64,000 nucleotides of DNA from Fulvivirga sp. M361 (GTDB lineage Bacteria; Bacteroidota; Bacteroidia; Cytophagales; Cyclobacteriaceae): positions 97,789-161,788 of the forward strand of contig NZ_VKDC01000012.1 of assembly GCF_007097395.1 (NCBI RefSeq), written 5' to 3'. A model generated the notes under the pieces. That model was not told the DNA's origin. It was given only the letters and a program-made list of their open reading frames with translations, and made no database searches. This document shows, one piece after another, positions 26,082 through 34,910 of the stretch; within the stretch, counting starts at the first letter, position 1; every line of letters starts with the position of its first letter. The position numbers were made by a program, and so were the translations under genes.

Positions 26082-29000
26082 ATGAGTGAGGAAATCCTTA
26101 AAGCGTTAACTCAACTTTTTGCCATCATCACCAAACAGGATGGCGGTGTTACCGAAAAGGAGAGAAAATTTGTTATCAGTTTCTTCAAACAGGAACTGGA
26201 CCAGGAATCGGTGAGCGAATACCTGGAGCTTTATGACAAGTTTTCCGGTTACGCCAGTGATGAGGGAGAAGAAACGGAAAAACCTAAAAGGAATAGTAAA
26301 CTAACCTCTGTAAGGGACTCAGTTAAAACTTTAGGTCTTTGCAAAAAGATCAATAAGACCCTTACTCAAAAACAAAAAGTAGTAGTACTGATCAAAATCC
26401 TGGAATTGGTGGGTTCTGATAAGAATTTCACATCTCAGCGAATGGAGATCATAAATACCATAAGTACGGTATTTAACATTGTAAAGGACGAATATGAACT
26501 GATCGAAAGTTTCGCTATTCAAGATGATGTCAAAAATCTGAACTTTGGTGACATATTATTGGTAAACGCTTCCGGTGATCCAAAGGAAACCTCTGTTGAA
26601 AACGCAAAGCACTATCAAAGTGAAATTCGTGGCAACATTGTTTTTCTAAGGGTTAACAGTGTAGACATGTACTTTACAAAGTACCTGGGTGAAGATGAAA
26701 TTGTTCTCAATGGATTCATAATGCTCACCAACCGTATTTACTTGTTTTCCCACGGTAGTACTATTAAAACGCCACTTGGCGCCGCCATATATTACAGTGA
26801 TCTTATCAGTTCCTTTAGTGAGGAACTTCGCACCACAAAACTTTCATTCAACGCTGATATAGAAGAGTTTCGTTTCCCTAACGGGGGGCTTGGGTTGAGA
26901 GGCGTTAAGATTTCTGAAGGTCCGGGAAAGCTAATTGGTATAATGGGGGCCAGCGGAGCGGGAAAAACTACTTTGCTCAATGTACTGGCGGGTATTGAGC
27001 AACCATCCATTGGAGATATTAAGATCAATGGTTTTGATATCAACACTCAGAAGGATAATATCCATGGGGTCATTGGTTATGTTTCCCAGGATGATCTTTT
27101 GATAGAAGAACTCACGGTATACGAGAACTTATATTATAATGCTAAATTATGTTTTGCCGGCTATTCTAATGAAGAGCTCGACAAACGCGTAATGACAGTA
27201 TTGGAGAGTCTTGGTTTGGAACAACGCAAGGATCTCAGAGTAGGAAGTGTCCTGGATAAAACCATTAGTGGCGGGCAGCGGAAAAGGTTGAATATTGCAT
27301 TAGAATTAATTCGAGAGCCTGCGGTGATGTTTGTGGATGAACCTACATCAGGACTATCTTCCAGAGACTCGGAAAATGTGATTGACCTTTTAAAAGAGTT
27401 ATCCTTAAAAGGTAAACTCATATTTGTGGTAATCCATCAACCGTCTTCAGACATCTATAAAATGTTTGACAAAATGTACATGATGGACACTGGTGGTTAT
27501 CCTGTTTTTTACGGAAATCCCGTAGAGGCCGTCACCTACTTTAAACGAGCTACTAATCAGGTGGACAGCGAACGTGGCCAATGTGAAACATGCGGTAATG
27601 TAAACCCTGAGCAGATTTTTAATATCATTGAAGCCAAAGTAGTTGATGAGTATGGTCAGTTAACGAACAAAAGGAAGGTTAACCCTAAAGGTTGGAATGA
27701 AAGTTTCAAAACCAATTTCGTTATAGAAAATGTAGAGGATGTAAATGAAGAGCCTCCACACTCACTTAATATTCCCAACAGGCTCAAGCAGTCCGTAATT
27801 TTTACTACGCGCGACTTATTGAGCAAGATAAGTAACCGCCAGTATTTATTAATAAATCTGCTGGAAGCACCGCTTCTGGCTATTATTCTGGCATTTATTA
27901 TTCGCTATAAAAGTTCACCATATGGTGATGAGTATATTTTCCGCTTTAACGAAAATATACCTGCCTTTATGCTGATGAGTATTATTGTAGCTCTATTTAT
28001 GGGGTTAACCGTAAGTGCAGAAGAAATAATACGGGACAGAAAAATTTTAAAAAGGGAGTCATTCCTGAACCTGAGTTGGAATTCATACCTCATCTCAAAG
28101 CTCTTTATTCTTTTTCTGATGTCTGCCATTCAGACCATTACCTTTGTCATAATAGGACATTTAATACTGGAAATAAGAGGTATGACCTTTGCTTTTTGGC
28201 TCGTACTCTTCACAAGTTCATGCTTTTCAAATGTACTAGGGCTTAATATTTCAAGTGCTTTTAAAAGTGCGGTGACCGTTTATGTAATGATCCCGTTGCT
28301 TCTTATTCCACAAATGATTTTAAGTGGTTTGCTTTTTAATTTTGACAAGCTCAATAACCTTTTAAGTACCAAGGGAAAAGTACCTTTAGTAGCTGATATA
28401 ATGGCCTCTCGATGGGCATATGAAGCCATGGCAGTACATCAATTCAGATATAACACTTTCGAAGCCCCCTACTACAACCTGGAAAAGCAAGAAGCACAGG
28501 CAGACTTCAATTCTGCCTATTGGATAGAAGAATTAAAGAAAAAGAGGCAGTATATCAGTGATAATTATAAAAGTGATAATGACTCTATCCTTAGATTGGT
28601 GGACAAAGACCTAAACCTCATAAAAAATGAGCTGAAAAGGACAATGCTTACAGAAGGATTAGATGACATAGATCTTAAAAAACTGTCAGCCACCACATAT
28701 AACGAAACTATGGATAAAGCTCTTGAAGCTTATCTGATCAACGCCAAGAAGTCCTTCCAAAAAAGCTATAATGAAGCAGTGGCTAAAAAAGACAAGATGA
28801 TTGTTTTTTTCCAAAGTAGTAAAGATTACGATTACGACTTAAATGAATATAAGAACAGGTACTTTAATGAAAGTTTAGCGGACCTGGTGAAGAATATATC
28901 GGAAACCGATCGGATTATAGAATTTGAAGGAAGGCTTGTACAACAATTTAACTCTATTTTCGATGACCCTGAGCCAACACACGCGCTGGATTATAGGGCA

Positions 29001-29177
29001 CATTTCTTCGCTCCACAAAAACATTTTTTAGGCTACTGGTTTGATACATTTTATTTTAACATTCTGATTATCTGGTTGATGACCATTATGTTATATGTTG
29101 CATTATATTATGAGTTATTAAAAAATGGGTTATTTGCACTTGGAAAAATTAAATTCGGCGGAAAATCCAACTCATAA
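26082..29177 (+). CDS. ABCG-type transporter, ATPase and permease fused, with an N-terminal TerB-like domain
   Basis: A 1031-residue half-transporter. Residues 1-140 form a helical TerB-like domain (LFAIITKQDGGVTEKERKFVISFF). A beta-rich stretch (about 180-250) follows, then the nucleotide-binding domain: Walker A GASGAGKTT (about 288), Q-loop YVSQDDL, signature ISGGQRKRL (about 396), Walker B VMFVDEPTSG (about 415) and H-loop IHQPS. Membrane helices start near 587, with a large soluble insert (about 790-985) before the last helix. A four-residue CETC pair sits at about 505. The domain order matches ABCG exporters such as haem or lipid transporters. It is co-directional with the siaC-like gene, 60 bp downstream. 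Substrate unknown. Confidence 0.83.
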   Translation: MSEEILKALTQLFAIITKQDGGVTEKERKFVISFFKQELDQESVSEYLELYDKFSGYASDEGEETEKPKRNSKLTSVRDSVKTLGLCKKINKTLTQKQKVVVLIKILELVGSDKNFTSQRMEIINTISTVFNIVKDEYELIESFAIQDDVKNLNFGDILLVNASGDPKETSVENAKHYQSEIRGNIVFLRVNSVDMYFTKYLGEDEIVLNGFIMLTNRIYLFSHGSTIKTPLGAAIYYSDLISSFSEELRTTKLSFNADIEEFRFPNGGLGLRGVKISEGPGKLIGIMGASGAGKTTLLNVLAGIEQPSIGDIKINGFDINTQKDNIHGVIGYVSQDDLLIEELTVYENLYYNAKLCFAGYSNEELDKRVMTVLESLGLEQRKDLRVGSVLDKTISGGQRKRLNIALELIREPAVMFVDEPTSGLSSRDSENVIDLLKELSLKGKLIFVVIHQPSSDIYKMFDKMYMMDTGGYPVFYGNPVEAVTYFKRATNQVDSERGQCETCGNVNPEQIFNIIEAKVVDEYGQLTNKRKVNPKGWNESFKTNFVIENVEDVNEEPPHSLNIPNRLKQSVIFTTRDLLSKISNRQYLLINLLEAPLLAIILAFIIRYKSSPYGDEYIFRFNENIPAFMLMSIIVALFMGLTVSAEEIIRDRKILKRESFLNLSWNSYLISKLFILFLMSAIQTITFVIIGHLILEIRGMTFAFWLVLFTSSCFSNVLGLNISSAFKSAVTVYVMIPLLLIPQMILSGLLFNFDKLNNLLSTKGKVPLVADIMASRWAYEAMAVHQFRYNTFEAPYYNLEKQEAQADFNSAYWIEELKKKRQYISDNYKSDNDSILRLVDKDLNLIKNELKRTMLTEGLDDIDLKKLSATTYNETMDKALEAYLINAKKSFQKSYNEAVAKKDKMIVFFQSSKDYDYDLNEYKNRYFNESLADLVKNISETDRIIEFEGRLVQQFNSIFDDPEPTHALDYRAHFFAPQKHFLGYWFDTFYFNILIIWLMTIMLYVALYYELLKNGLFALGKIKFGGKSNS

Positions 29178-29195
29178 TAGACAAAAGACAAACAC

Positions 29196-29223
29196 GTATT
29201 ACAAAGATTTATATTTGTAATAC
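29196..29223. promoter_or_regulatory. Perfect 10-bp inverted repeat before the lipoprotein gene
   Basis: GTATTACAAA and TTTGTAATAC face each other across 8 nt. The right arm overlaps TATATTTG (29210-29217), a TAnnTTTG -7 element for the gene starting at 29269. The symmetry and overlap suggest an operator. A weak AT-rich transcript hairpin is the alternative. Confidence 0.5.
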
Positions 29224-29268
29224 ATTTACGAATTCATATTTTTGTTAAGGTCATCAATATTTTTTAAA

Positions 29269-30168
29269 ATGAGGAAACTAATTTTTGGATCGTTAATTGT
29301 TTTTGCTGGTGCCTGTAGTTCAGGGAATAAACCTGATGAGCAAGCCTTCCTCGAAGCTCTTGATTCAACGGCCGTCGAAGGGCCGGCAATTTCAGAAGAA
29401 GTGATCAGCAGTGTCCTTCAGCAAATACCTTCTCCTCTGGAGATATCCGTTTTGCTAAAGGAATCCGGGACAAAGTATAATAAGGCTTTGTTAAACAGTC
29501 CTGATAACTTATCTAAGTATAACAGTAACTATCGCAAGGCGCTTAATCTGGGTATTTATGGAACCGATCTTGGCTACACCAATATCTATGAACAAAATCA
29601 AGACGGCCTGGACTATATGGGTAGCATCAAAGAGCTCGCAGACGGACTTAACATCGGCCAATTCTTTGATATCGAAACCATAGGTCGCCTGGCTACCAAC
29701 AGTGCAAACCTGGATTCTCTGCTCTTGATCACTACTCAGAATTTTAATAATATCAATCATTACCTTCAAGAACAAAGCAGAGCAAACCTCAGCGTACTAC
29801 TACTAACAGGTGGTTGGCTTGAGGCCATGCACATTACCTGTCAGGTATCAGCACTTTCCCCTGGAAATAAGGAATTGCAGGAAACCATAGGTTCTCAAAA
29901 GATCATCCTGGAGAATATTGTATTACTATTATCTTTCTATCAGGAAGTAGATCAAAATATGGCATCACTTTTGTCAGATATACAGGAACTCCAAAAAGAA
30001 TACGAGTCGATAGAGATCGTTACAACCTATAAGGAGTCGACGTTTGAAGTCATTGATGGTGTGATGGTAATTAAGGACAATAGTACCAGTGAAGTGAAGA
30101 TTACAGATGAAAATATTAATAATATTAAAAATCTGATCGGATCAATTAGAAACAAAATCATTAGCTAA
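29269..30168 (+). CDS. Putative lipoprotein of unknown function
   Basis: A 299-residue protein with a lipoprotein signal (MRKLIFGSLIVFAGAC, Cys16 followed by SSG). The mature part is helical and polar, with QQIPSPLEISVLLKESG near residue 53 and a long helix-rich middle (LREQSRANLS-like region, SVLLLTGGWLEAMHITC). The open frame extends to a TTG at 29242, but the ATG at 29269 gives the proper signal peptide. I do not recognise a named domain. Similar lipoproteins that follow this kind of transporter in Bacteroidota are usually annotated as hypothetical. It may be an outer-membrane partner of the ABC transporter. Confidence 0.7.
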   Translation: MRKLIFGSLIVFAGACSSGNKPDEQAFLEALDSTAVEGPAISEEVISSVLQQIPSPLEISVLLKESGTKYNKALLNSPDNLSKYNSNYRKALNLGIYGTDLGYTNIYEQNQDGLDYMGSIKELADGLNIGQFFDIETIGRLATNSANLDSLLLITTQNFNNINHYLQEQSRANLSVLLLTGGWLEAMHITCQVSALSPGNKELQETIGSQKIILENIVLLLSFYQEVDQNMASLLSDIQELQKEYESIEIVTTYKESTFEVIDGVMVIKDNSTSEVKITDENINNIKNLIGSIRNKIIS

Positions 30169-30187
30169 GGAGAAATTTATACATCAT

Positions 30188-30619
30188 ATGAAGAGTTTAC
30201 TACATTCAGTATTAATAGTAAGTATGTTGGTAATGTTCGCTAATACTACTCAAGCACAGTGTAATCCTGAACCGTTCACGTCAGGTTGTATACCCAAGTT
30301 AGCATCGGGGTTTAATTTTCTCAAAAGCTACAAAATAGATGGCCAGGGAGGCGCTAAGACCAAAGTAGAGTACTCATATGTATTCACAAAAGGGACGCAA
30401 TATATGATCAATGTATGTGCTACGGGTGAAACTACAGATGGCATCGTTATTAGTTTGTATGACAGCAACAGGAATAAGCTGGTAAGCAGTAAAATCAACG
30501 ACCAGTATATTTCGGCAATTGCTTACCCTTGTAATACTACAGGCATATATTACATACAATACACCTTCGATGAATCGAACCAATTTTGTGGAGGTAGTGC
30601 CTTAGGGTTTAAGAGATAA
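30188..30619 (+). CDS. Secreted protein of unknown function
   Basis: A 143-residue protein with a signal peptide (residues 1-23, ending TTQAQ). The mature part has five Cys (CNPEPFTSGC, NVCATGETTDG, PCNTTG, FCGG) and strands VEYSYVFTKGTQYMINV and GIVISLYDSN, suggesting a small beta-sandwich with disulfides. It starts 19 nt after the lipoprotein and ends at a strong terminator, so it closes the signalling-transport cluster. No named domain was recognised. Confidence 0.65.
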   Translation: MKSLLHSVLIVSMLVMFANTTQAQCNPEPFTSGCIPKLASGFNFLKSYKIDGQGGAKTKVEYSYVFTKGTQYMINVCATGETTDGIVISLYDSNRNKLVSSKINDQYISAIAYPCNTTGIYYIQYTFDESNQFCGGSALGFKR

Positions 30620-30643
30620 ACTAAAAAAAAATTATTTTTTGTT

Positions 30644-30678
30644 AAGCAGGCTTTTCTCACAGAGCCTGCTTTTATTTT
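30644..30678 (+). terminator. Intrinsic terminator at the end of the signalling cluster
   Basis: AAGCAGGCT / AGCCTGCTT hairpin (30644-30652 with 30663-30671) followed by TTATTTTT, located 25 nt after the secreted-protein stop. Confidence 0.85.
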
Positions 30679-30685
30679 TCCCAAA

Positions 30686-31333
30686 ATGAAACAACACAGT
30701 CTCAATTTTGGATTTACTGCTCGTTATTTTCAACTTGGTGAGCTGAATAAAACGACGAAAAATATTTTTTTCGTGTTTCATGGTCATGGTCAACTAAGTA
30801 AATATTTCATACGGAAATTCTCTTCACTTGACAATGGCACAAACTGCATTATCGCTCCTGAGGGGCTCTCCAGGTACTACCTGGAAGGATATTCAGGTCG
30901 TGTAGGCGCTACCTGGATGACGAAAGAAGATCGCTTACGGGACATAGATAACTACCTTAGTTATCTCGACGCCCTTTTCCTAAAATATGAGGCGGCCCTT
31001 CATGATAATGTCAATATTATAATTGTTGGTTTTTCACAAGGTGCGGCAACTGCTTCTCGCTGGGTCACTTCCTCACCTATCCGATTTGATAGCCTGGTAC
31101 TATGGGCTGGCATTTTTCCTCCTGACATGAACATTGACTTTGCTTCTCAAAAGTTGAAGAATAAAGTGGTAAAATATGTCTACGGGGAAAAAGATCCGCT
31201 TCTCACCGCTGACAAACTGGAAGAGATGCATAAAATTTCTCAACAATTAAACATTCAACCTGATGTGCTTACGTTCAATGGAGCACATGAGATTGCACCG
31301 GAAATATTTCCCAGCGTCTTTGATCTACATTGA
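30686..31333 (+). CDS. Phospholipase/carboxylesterase-family serine hydrolase
   Basis: A 215-residue alpha/beta hydrolase. Oxyanion segment FHGHGQ (about 33-38), nucleophile GFSQGAA (about 113-119), acid in YGEKDPLL (about 170-177) and His in GAHEIAPE (about 196) are all in place. The lack of a signal peptide points to the cytoplasm. Members of this family cleave short acyl or lysophospholipid esters, and the exact substrate is unknown. The 3' end overlaps the convergent SDR gene by 9 nt. Confidence 0.8.
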   Translation: MKQHSLNFGFTARYFQLGELNKTTKNIFFVFHGHGQLSKYFIRKFSSLDNGTNCIIAPEGLSRYYLEGYSGRVGATWMTKEDRLRDIDNYLSYLDALFLKYEAALHDNVNIIIVGFSQGAATASRWVTSSPIRFDSLVLWAGIFPPDMNIDFASQKLKNKVVKYVYGEKDPLLTADKLEEMHKISQQLNIQPDVLTFNGAHEIAPEIFPSVFDLH

Positions 31334-32080
31334 TCTATTAACAGTGGTAGCGCTGGCCTGGGCAGTAGGAAGTACCAATAAATCTGAAATATTCACATGT
31401 GCCGGTCTGCTAACAATAAAATGTATAACATCAGCGATGTCGTCGGCTTGCAATGCATTAAAACCTTTATACACATTGGCAGCTCTTTCCCTATCTCCTT
31501 TGAAACGTACTTCTGAAAATTCCGTTTCTACCAGACCTGGATTAACTGCTGATACTTTTATACCATATTTATTAAGGTCAAGTCTCATCCCCTGGTTCAG
31601 TGCATCTACAGCAAATTTGGAAGCACAGTACACATTACCATTAGCGTAAACTTCTTTGCCTGCTATAGAGCCAATGTTCACTACATGCCCTGATTTACGC
31701 ACCACCATTCCGGGAATGACAGCCTTTGATACATAAAGCAATCCCTTAACATTAATGTCCATCATGGCATCCCAATCATCAAGATCCCCATCTTCAAAAG
31801 AAGACAGGCCATGGGCATTTCCGGCGTTATTCACAAGTACATCAATGCCCTCCCACTCAGAATCTAAAGAACCTATGGCCTCATTGACCTCGTTTCTGCT
31901 CCTTACATCGAATGACAATAAACCTACTTTAGTATGGGCCGAAAGTTCTCTTTTTAGTTCATCCAGCCTGTCTTGACGCCGACCGCAAATGATAATATTG
32001 TAACCCTTTTTAGAAAAAAGACGCGCTGTAGCCAAACCGATTCCTGATGTGGCTCCTGTAATTAATGCAATGCGATCCAT
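31325..32080 (-). CDS. Short-chain dehydrogenase/reductase (YdfG-like)
   Basis: A 251-residue classical SDR, NADP-dependent by homology. Cofactor motif TGATSGIG (about 8-15), an Arg-rich segment after strand 2 (GRRQDRLDEL), NNAG (about 86-89), Ser in NIGSIAG (about 136-142) and YCASK (about 152-156) form a complete active site. The family includes 3-hydroxy acid and serine dehydrogenases. It abuts the porT stop by one base, so it may be translated from the porT-ubiE transcript. Confidence 0.88.
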   Translation of the reverse strand: MDRIALITGATSGIGLATARLFSKKGYNIIICGRRQDRLDELKRELSAHTKVGLLSFDVRSRNEVNEAIGSLDSEWEGIDVLVNNAGNAHGLSSFEDGDLDDWDAMMDINVKGLLYVSKAVIPGMVVRKSGHVVNIGSIAGKEVYANGNVYCASKFAVDALNQGMRLDLNKYGIKVSAVNPGLVETEFSEVRFKGDRERAANVYKGFNALQADDIADVIHFIVSRPAHVNISDLLVLPTAQASATTVNRSM

Positions 32081-32823
32081 TATTGAAAAAGTAAGTACAA
32101 AGTTACTGTATTCGTATTTAAGCGATCAATCCCTGCACTGAGTGGGTTTATTTTATCGCCTAACATATTACTCACACCTTTAGAGAAACGTAATTCCGGA
32201 GAAAATTTGAATAGTGGATAATAAACATCTAACCCAAAGCCTAACTCAACGGAAAGGTTAAACTCATTGATGGGAAGATTATCTTCACTCTGACCCTGTA
32301 AATCATTTTTACCTGAGGCCTCAAAGCCAGGTTTGACACCCCCGATGAGATACATCCGAGTATTTCCCCTGCGCTCTGACTTATACTTTAACACTAAAGG
32401 CAGTTCAACCACAGAAGTTTCTACTGCTTGCGTCAATTGTTCCGGTTGATCTAAGAAGGTATATATTACTTCATGTTCATAAAAAGCTATCTTAGGCAAT
32501 ACTCTTATATCCAGAAAATCAGCCAGTTTCATATTAACGATGAAACCCAATGAAAACCCCGGACCCCACCTTGTATCTATTGAATAGATATTATCCAGGT
32601 CACGTGAAAGAAATGCATCCGAGTATTTTAACTGAAACGTAGAGGTATGAAGCCCTATCAAAAAGCCATAGCTCAGAAATCGGTTGTCATAGTTCGGATT
32701 GTTAACATCCACATTTCGTTGGCTGAAAGCAGTACGGGTGATAAGTGAAAATAGAAGAAAGAGTACTATGACTACTTTTCCCCTGTGTAAATGGAGCTTA
32801 TCCCAAATGTTAGTGGCTTGCAT
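32080..32823 (-). CDS. porT: PorT-family type IX secretion protein (outer-membrane beta barrel)
   Basis: A 247-residue protein with a signal peptide after a short basic start (VVIVLFLLFSLITRTAFSQ, cleavage near residue 35). The barrel has alternating strands and a C-terminal aromatic (TVTLYLLFQ). The N-terminus of the mature form, RNVDVNNPNYDNRFLSYGFLIGLHTSTFQLKYSD, fits PorT/SprT proteins. These are needed for the type IX secretion system and gliding in Bacteroidota. Linkage to ubiE, overlapping by 52 nt here, is a recurring arrangement for this gene. Start at ATG 32823; no later start gives a complete signal peptide. Confidence 0.82.
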   Translation of the reverse strand: MQATNIWDKLHLHRGKVVIVLFLLFSLITRTAFSQRNVDVNNPNYDNRFLSYGFLIGLHTSTFQLKYSDAFLSRDLDNIYSIDTRWGPGFSLGFIVNMKLADFLDIRVLPKIAFYEHEVIYTFLDQPEQLTQAVETSVVELPLVLKYKSERRGNTRMYLIGGVKPGFEASGKNDLQGQSEDNLPINEFNLSVELGFGLDVYYPLFKFSPELRFSKGVSNMLGDKINPLSAGIDRLNTNTVTLYLLFQ

Positions 32824-33494
32824 TGAGTATTGTTAAATCCCGCTTTCTCCAAAACTCTCAAAAAATCATTCCCATCAGGAAACGCCTGAACGGATTCCGG
32901 CAGGTATGTATATGCTGCCTGGTCTTTTGAGACTACTTTACCAATTTTAGGTAAAATTGATTTAAAGTAAAAATTGTAAATGTTTTTGAAAGGAAACTTT
33001 GACGGTCGTGAAAATTCAACAATGACTGTTTTTCCTCCCGGTTTTAACACCCGGTACATGTCAGCTAATCCCTTTTCAAGGTTTTCAAAATTCCTAACTC
33101 CAAATGAAACGATGACCGCATCGAATTTATTGTTGTCAAACAGCAACTTCTCAGAGTCTCCAAGTTGCAGATCAATAACATGATCTAATTTTTTACGTTT
33201 CATTTTTTCTCTCCCCACCTGAAGCATCCCCTCAGAGATATCTACCCCTATCACTTTCTCCGGATTTAAGGCTAATGCTTCAATAGCAAAGTCACCGGTA
33301 CCTGTAGCAATATCAAGTATATAGTTAGGGTTATCCTTGCGTAAAAGCTTTACGGCCTTCTTTCTCCAGAGTATATCTATCCCTAAACTTAAAAAGTGAT
33401 TAAGAAAATCATAATTCGCGCTGATGTTATTAAACATCTCGGCAACCTGTTCTTTTTTCGTTGCTCTCTGCTCTTTATAAGGTACTACCGTCAT
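32772..33494 (-). CDS. ubiE: Demethylmenaquinone methyltransferase
   Basis: A 240-residue SAM enzyme (UbiE/MenG) that makes menaquinone from demethylmenaquinone. Family features are the N-terminal VAEMFNNISANYDFLNHFLSLGID, the SAM motif ILDIATGTGDFAIEAL, VIGVDISEGML, and FGVRNFENLEKGL plus LKPGGKTVIVEFSRP. Menaquinone is the expected partner of the NADH-quinone oxidoreductase encoded upstream. It is the first gene of the ubiE-porT-SDR run. Confidence 0.95.
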   Translation of the reverse strand: MTVVPYKEQRATKKEQVAEMFNNISANYDFLNHFLSLGIDILWRKKAVKLLRKDNPNYILDIATGTGDFAIEALALNPEKVIGVDISEGMLQVGREKMKRKKLDHVIDLQLGDSEKLLFDNNKFDAVIVSFGVRNFENLEKGLADMYRVLKPGGKTVIVEFSRPSKFPFKNIYNFYFKSILPKIGKVVSKDQAAYTYLPESVQAFPDGNDFLRVLEKAGFNNTQCKPLTFGISSIYTGEK

Positions 33495-33789
33495 GCTATA
33501 CTTTTAACTATTTAACCCACAACTCCGCACGGTGTTCTAAGATCGGTTCAAATATCTTACTATCAATGGCAAAATCCTAATCCATTATTTGGAGTATACT
33601 ATGGAATGGAATTTTAGTTATAGTATTTCAAACTACAAAATACCTCAGGTCTTTAATCCGGGTTAAACTATCAAAATAATATACTCTCATATTATAAAAG
33701 CTCACCTGAACGATCAGGTGAGCTTTTAAGGATTATATAAATTTGAAATACTTTCTGTGTATTACAAATCTTTTATGAAGTGATATTTC
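33495..33789. other. Intergenic region upstream of ubiE
   Basis: No gene is supported. The only strong signal is the hairpin at 33696-33727. The rest (33495-33690) is AT-rich and should hold the ubiE promoter. Confidence 0.6.
33696..33727 (-). terminator. Terminator after the AhpD-like gene
   Basis: A perfect 14-bp inverted repeat (AAAAGCTCACCTGA / TCAGGTGAGCTTTT) with a 4-nt loop, flanked by T runs on both strands, lies about 60 nt beyond the stop of the minus-strand AhpD-like gene. Confidence 0.85.
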
Positions 33790-34368
33790 TTATGCCACCT
33801 CTTTACTCTGCGCTAACTTATCCAAGAATCCTTTATCAATATTTATCTTGGTAGCATTTGCCAGGTGGTTATAAAAAACTGCCATACCAGACATTGCGAT
33901 TATTTCCATTACTTCTTCATCACTATATCCTGCTTGCTTTAAGGCATCAAAGTCCTCTTGAGAAGAAGAATTAGAATCCTTTGCCAATTTAACTGCATAA
34001 TCAATGGCCATTTTCTCTTTGGCATCTGCAGTCTCACAGGTATACGATTTGATCAAAGAATCAATTTGTTCAGGTGTAACACCTATACTTAAACAAAATG
34101 CATGGTGGGCCGCCTCACAATAGTGACATTCTTTAAGAGAGGAGATCGCTACAAAAATCATTTCTTTTAATTTCCGGCTAACCTTTCCATCTGTCAGAAT
34201 ACGATCCATTACGGGCCAAATACCTTCCAAAGATACAGGTGATACCGCCCAAACTTTAAAAAAGTTAGGCGTAAAGGGAGCATTTAATGCCTTTCGAATC
34301 TTATCAAAAACCTCATTCAGTTCCTGAGTCAACGAAGCATCATCTACAATACTACTGATCTCTTTCAT
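33790..34368 (-). CDS. Carboxymuconolactone decarboxylase / AhpD-like protein
   Basis: A 192-residue all-helical protein of the AhpD-like superfamily. The active-site motif ECHYCEAAHH (about 72-81) has the CxxC-x3-H redox pattern of peroxidase-type members. WPVMDRILTDGKVSRKLKEMIFVAIS upstream of it is typical. The likely function is peroxide or alkylhydroperoxide disposal with a disulfide partner. The gene is monocistronic, with its own terminator. Confidence 0.8.
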   Translation of the reverse strand: MKEISSIVDDASLTQELNEVFDKIRKALNAPFTPNFFKVWAVSPVSLEGIWPVMDRILTDGKVSRKLKEMIFVAISSLKECHYCEAAHHAFCLSIGVTPEQIDSLIKSYTCETADAKEKMAIDYAVKLAKDSNSSSQEDFDALKQAGYSDEEVMEIIAMSGMAVFYNHLANATKINIDKGFLDKLAQSKEVA

Positions 34369-34466
34369 TGGGGTGATTATTTAAGTTATACATTAGTTTA
34401 ATAATAAAATATATATCAGTTCAACGCTATAATCAATTAGAAGGCCAGATATATACCATTATGTCT

Positions 34467-34850
34467 TTATTTTGACTTTGCCCATGCAATTACCTCTTCT
34501 TCATCTGTAGATATAAAATGTTCATAGTTTCGATCACCATCCTGTCCACCCTGCACCAGGTATTGGATCGTAATTTCTTTGGCGAGACTAGGCACAACTA
34601 CACCCCATTTTACAAGACCATTCTGGTCAGCCAGGTCACCGGTCATGATCCAGATATCCTGCATTTCTTTATTAAACATTGTGTTATCATCTTCCACTAC
34701 TACTACAATGACATCCACGTTAGGCAGTGCCATATTGTCTTTACACTCTTGAAGGCCTACCTGGTAGTTTTCCAAAGCATTGCCTTTCAAAAATCTGAAA
34801 TAAAGAATATGATCGTCAACGATTTTAGTGATATGAGCTTTCTTTTCCAT
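34467..34850 (-). CDS. STAS/SpoIIAA-like protein
   Basis: A 127-residue soluble protein with alternating strands and helices (HILYFRFLKGNALENYQVGLQECK, VDVIVVVVEDD, LVKWGVVVPSLAKEITIQYL, EEVIAWAK). This resembles the SpoIIAA-like STAS group found as small stand-alone proteins in Bacteroidota. No obvious phosphorylatable Ser/Thr can be singled out. It is 60 nt downstream of the GAF-PAS sensor gene on the same strand, so the two are probably co-transcribed, and a partner role in signalling is plausible. Confidence 0.5.
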   Translation of the reverse strand: MEKKAHITKIVDDHILYFRFLKGNALENYQVGLQECKDNMALPNVDVIVVVVEDDNTMFNKEMQDIWIMTGDLADQNGLVKWGVVVPSLAKEITIQYLVQGGQDGDRNYEHFISTDEEEVIAWAKSK

Positions 34851-34910
34851 GGTGTTCTATTTATTACTGAATAATATGTTACGTTTATGGTTATTCTTCT
34901 CGGTTTAATA

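Noticed and set aside
26082..29177. Gliding-motility ABC transporter (GldA/GldF/GldG)
   Set aside because: The single-chain ABCG layout with TerB-like and insert domains differs from the three separate Gld proteins.
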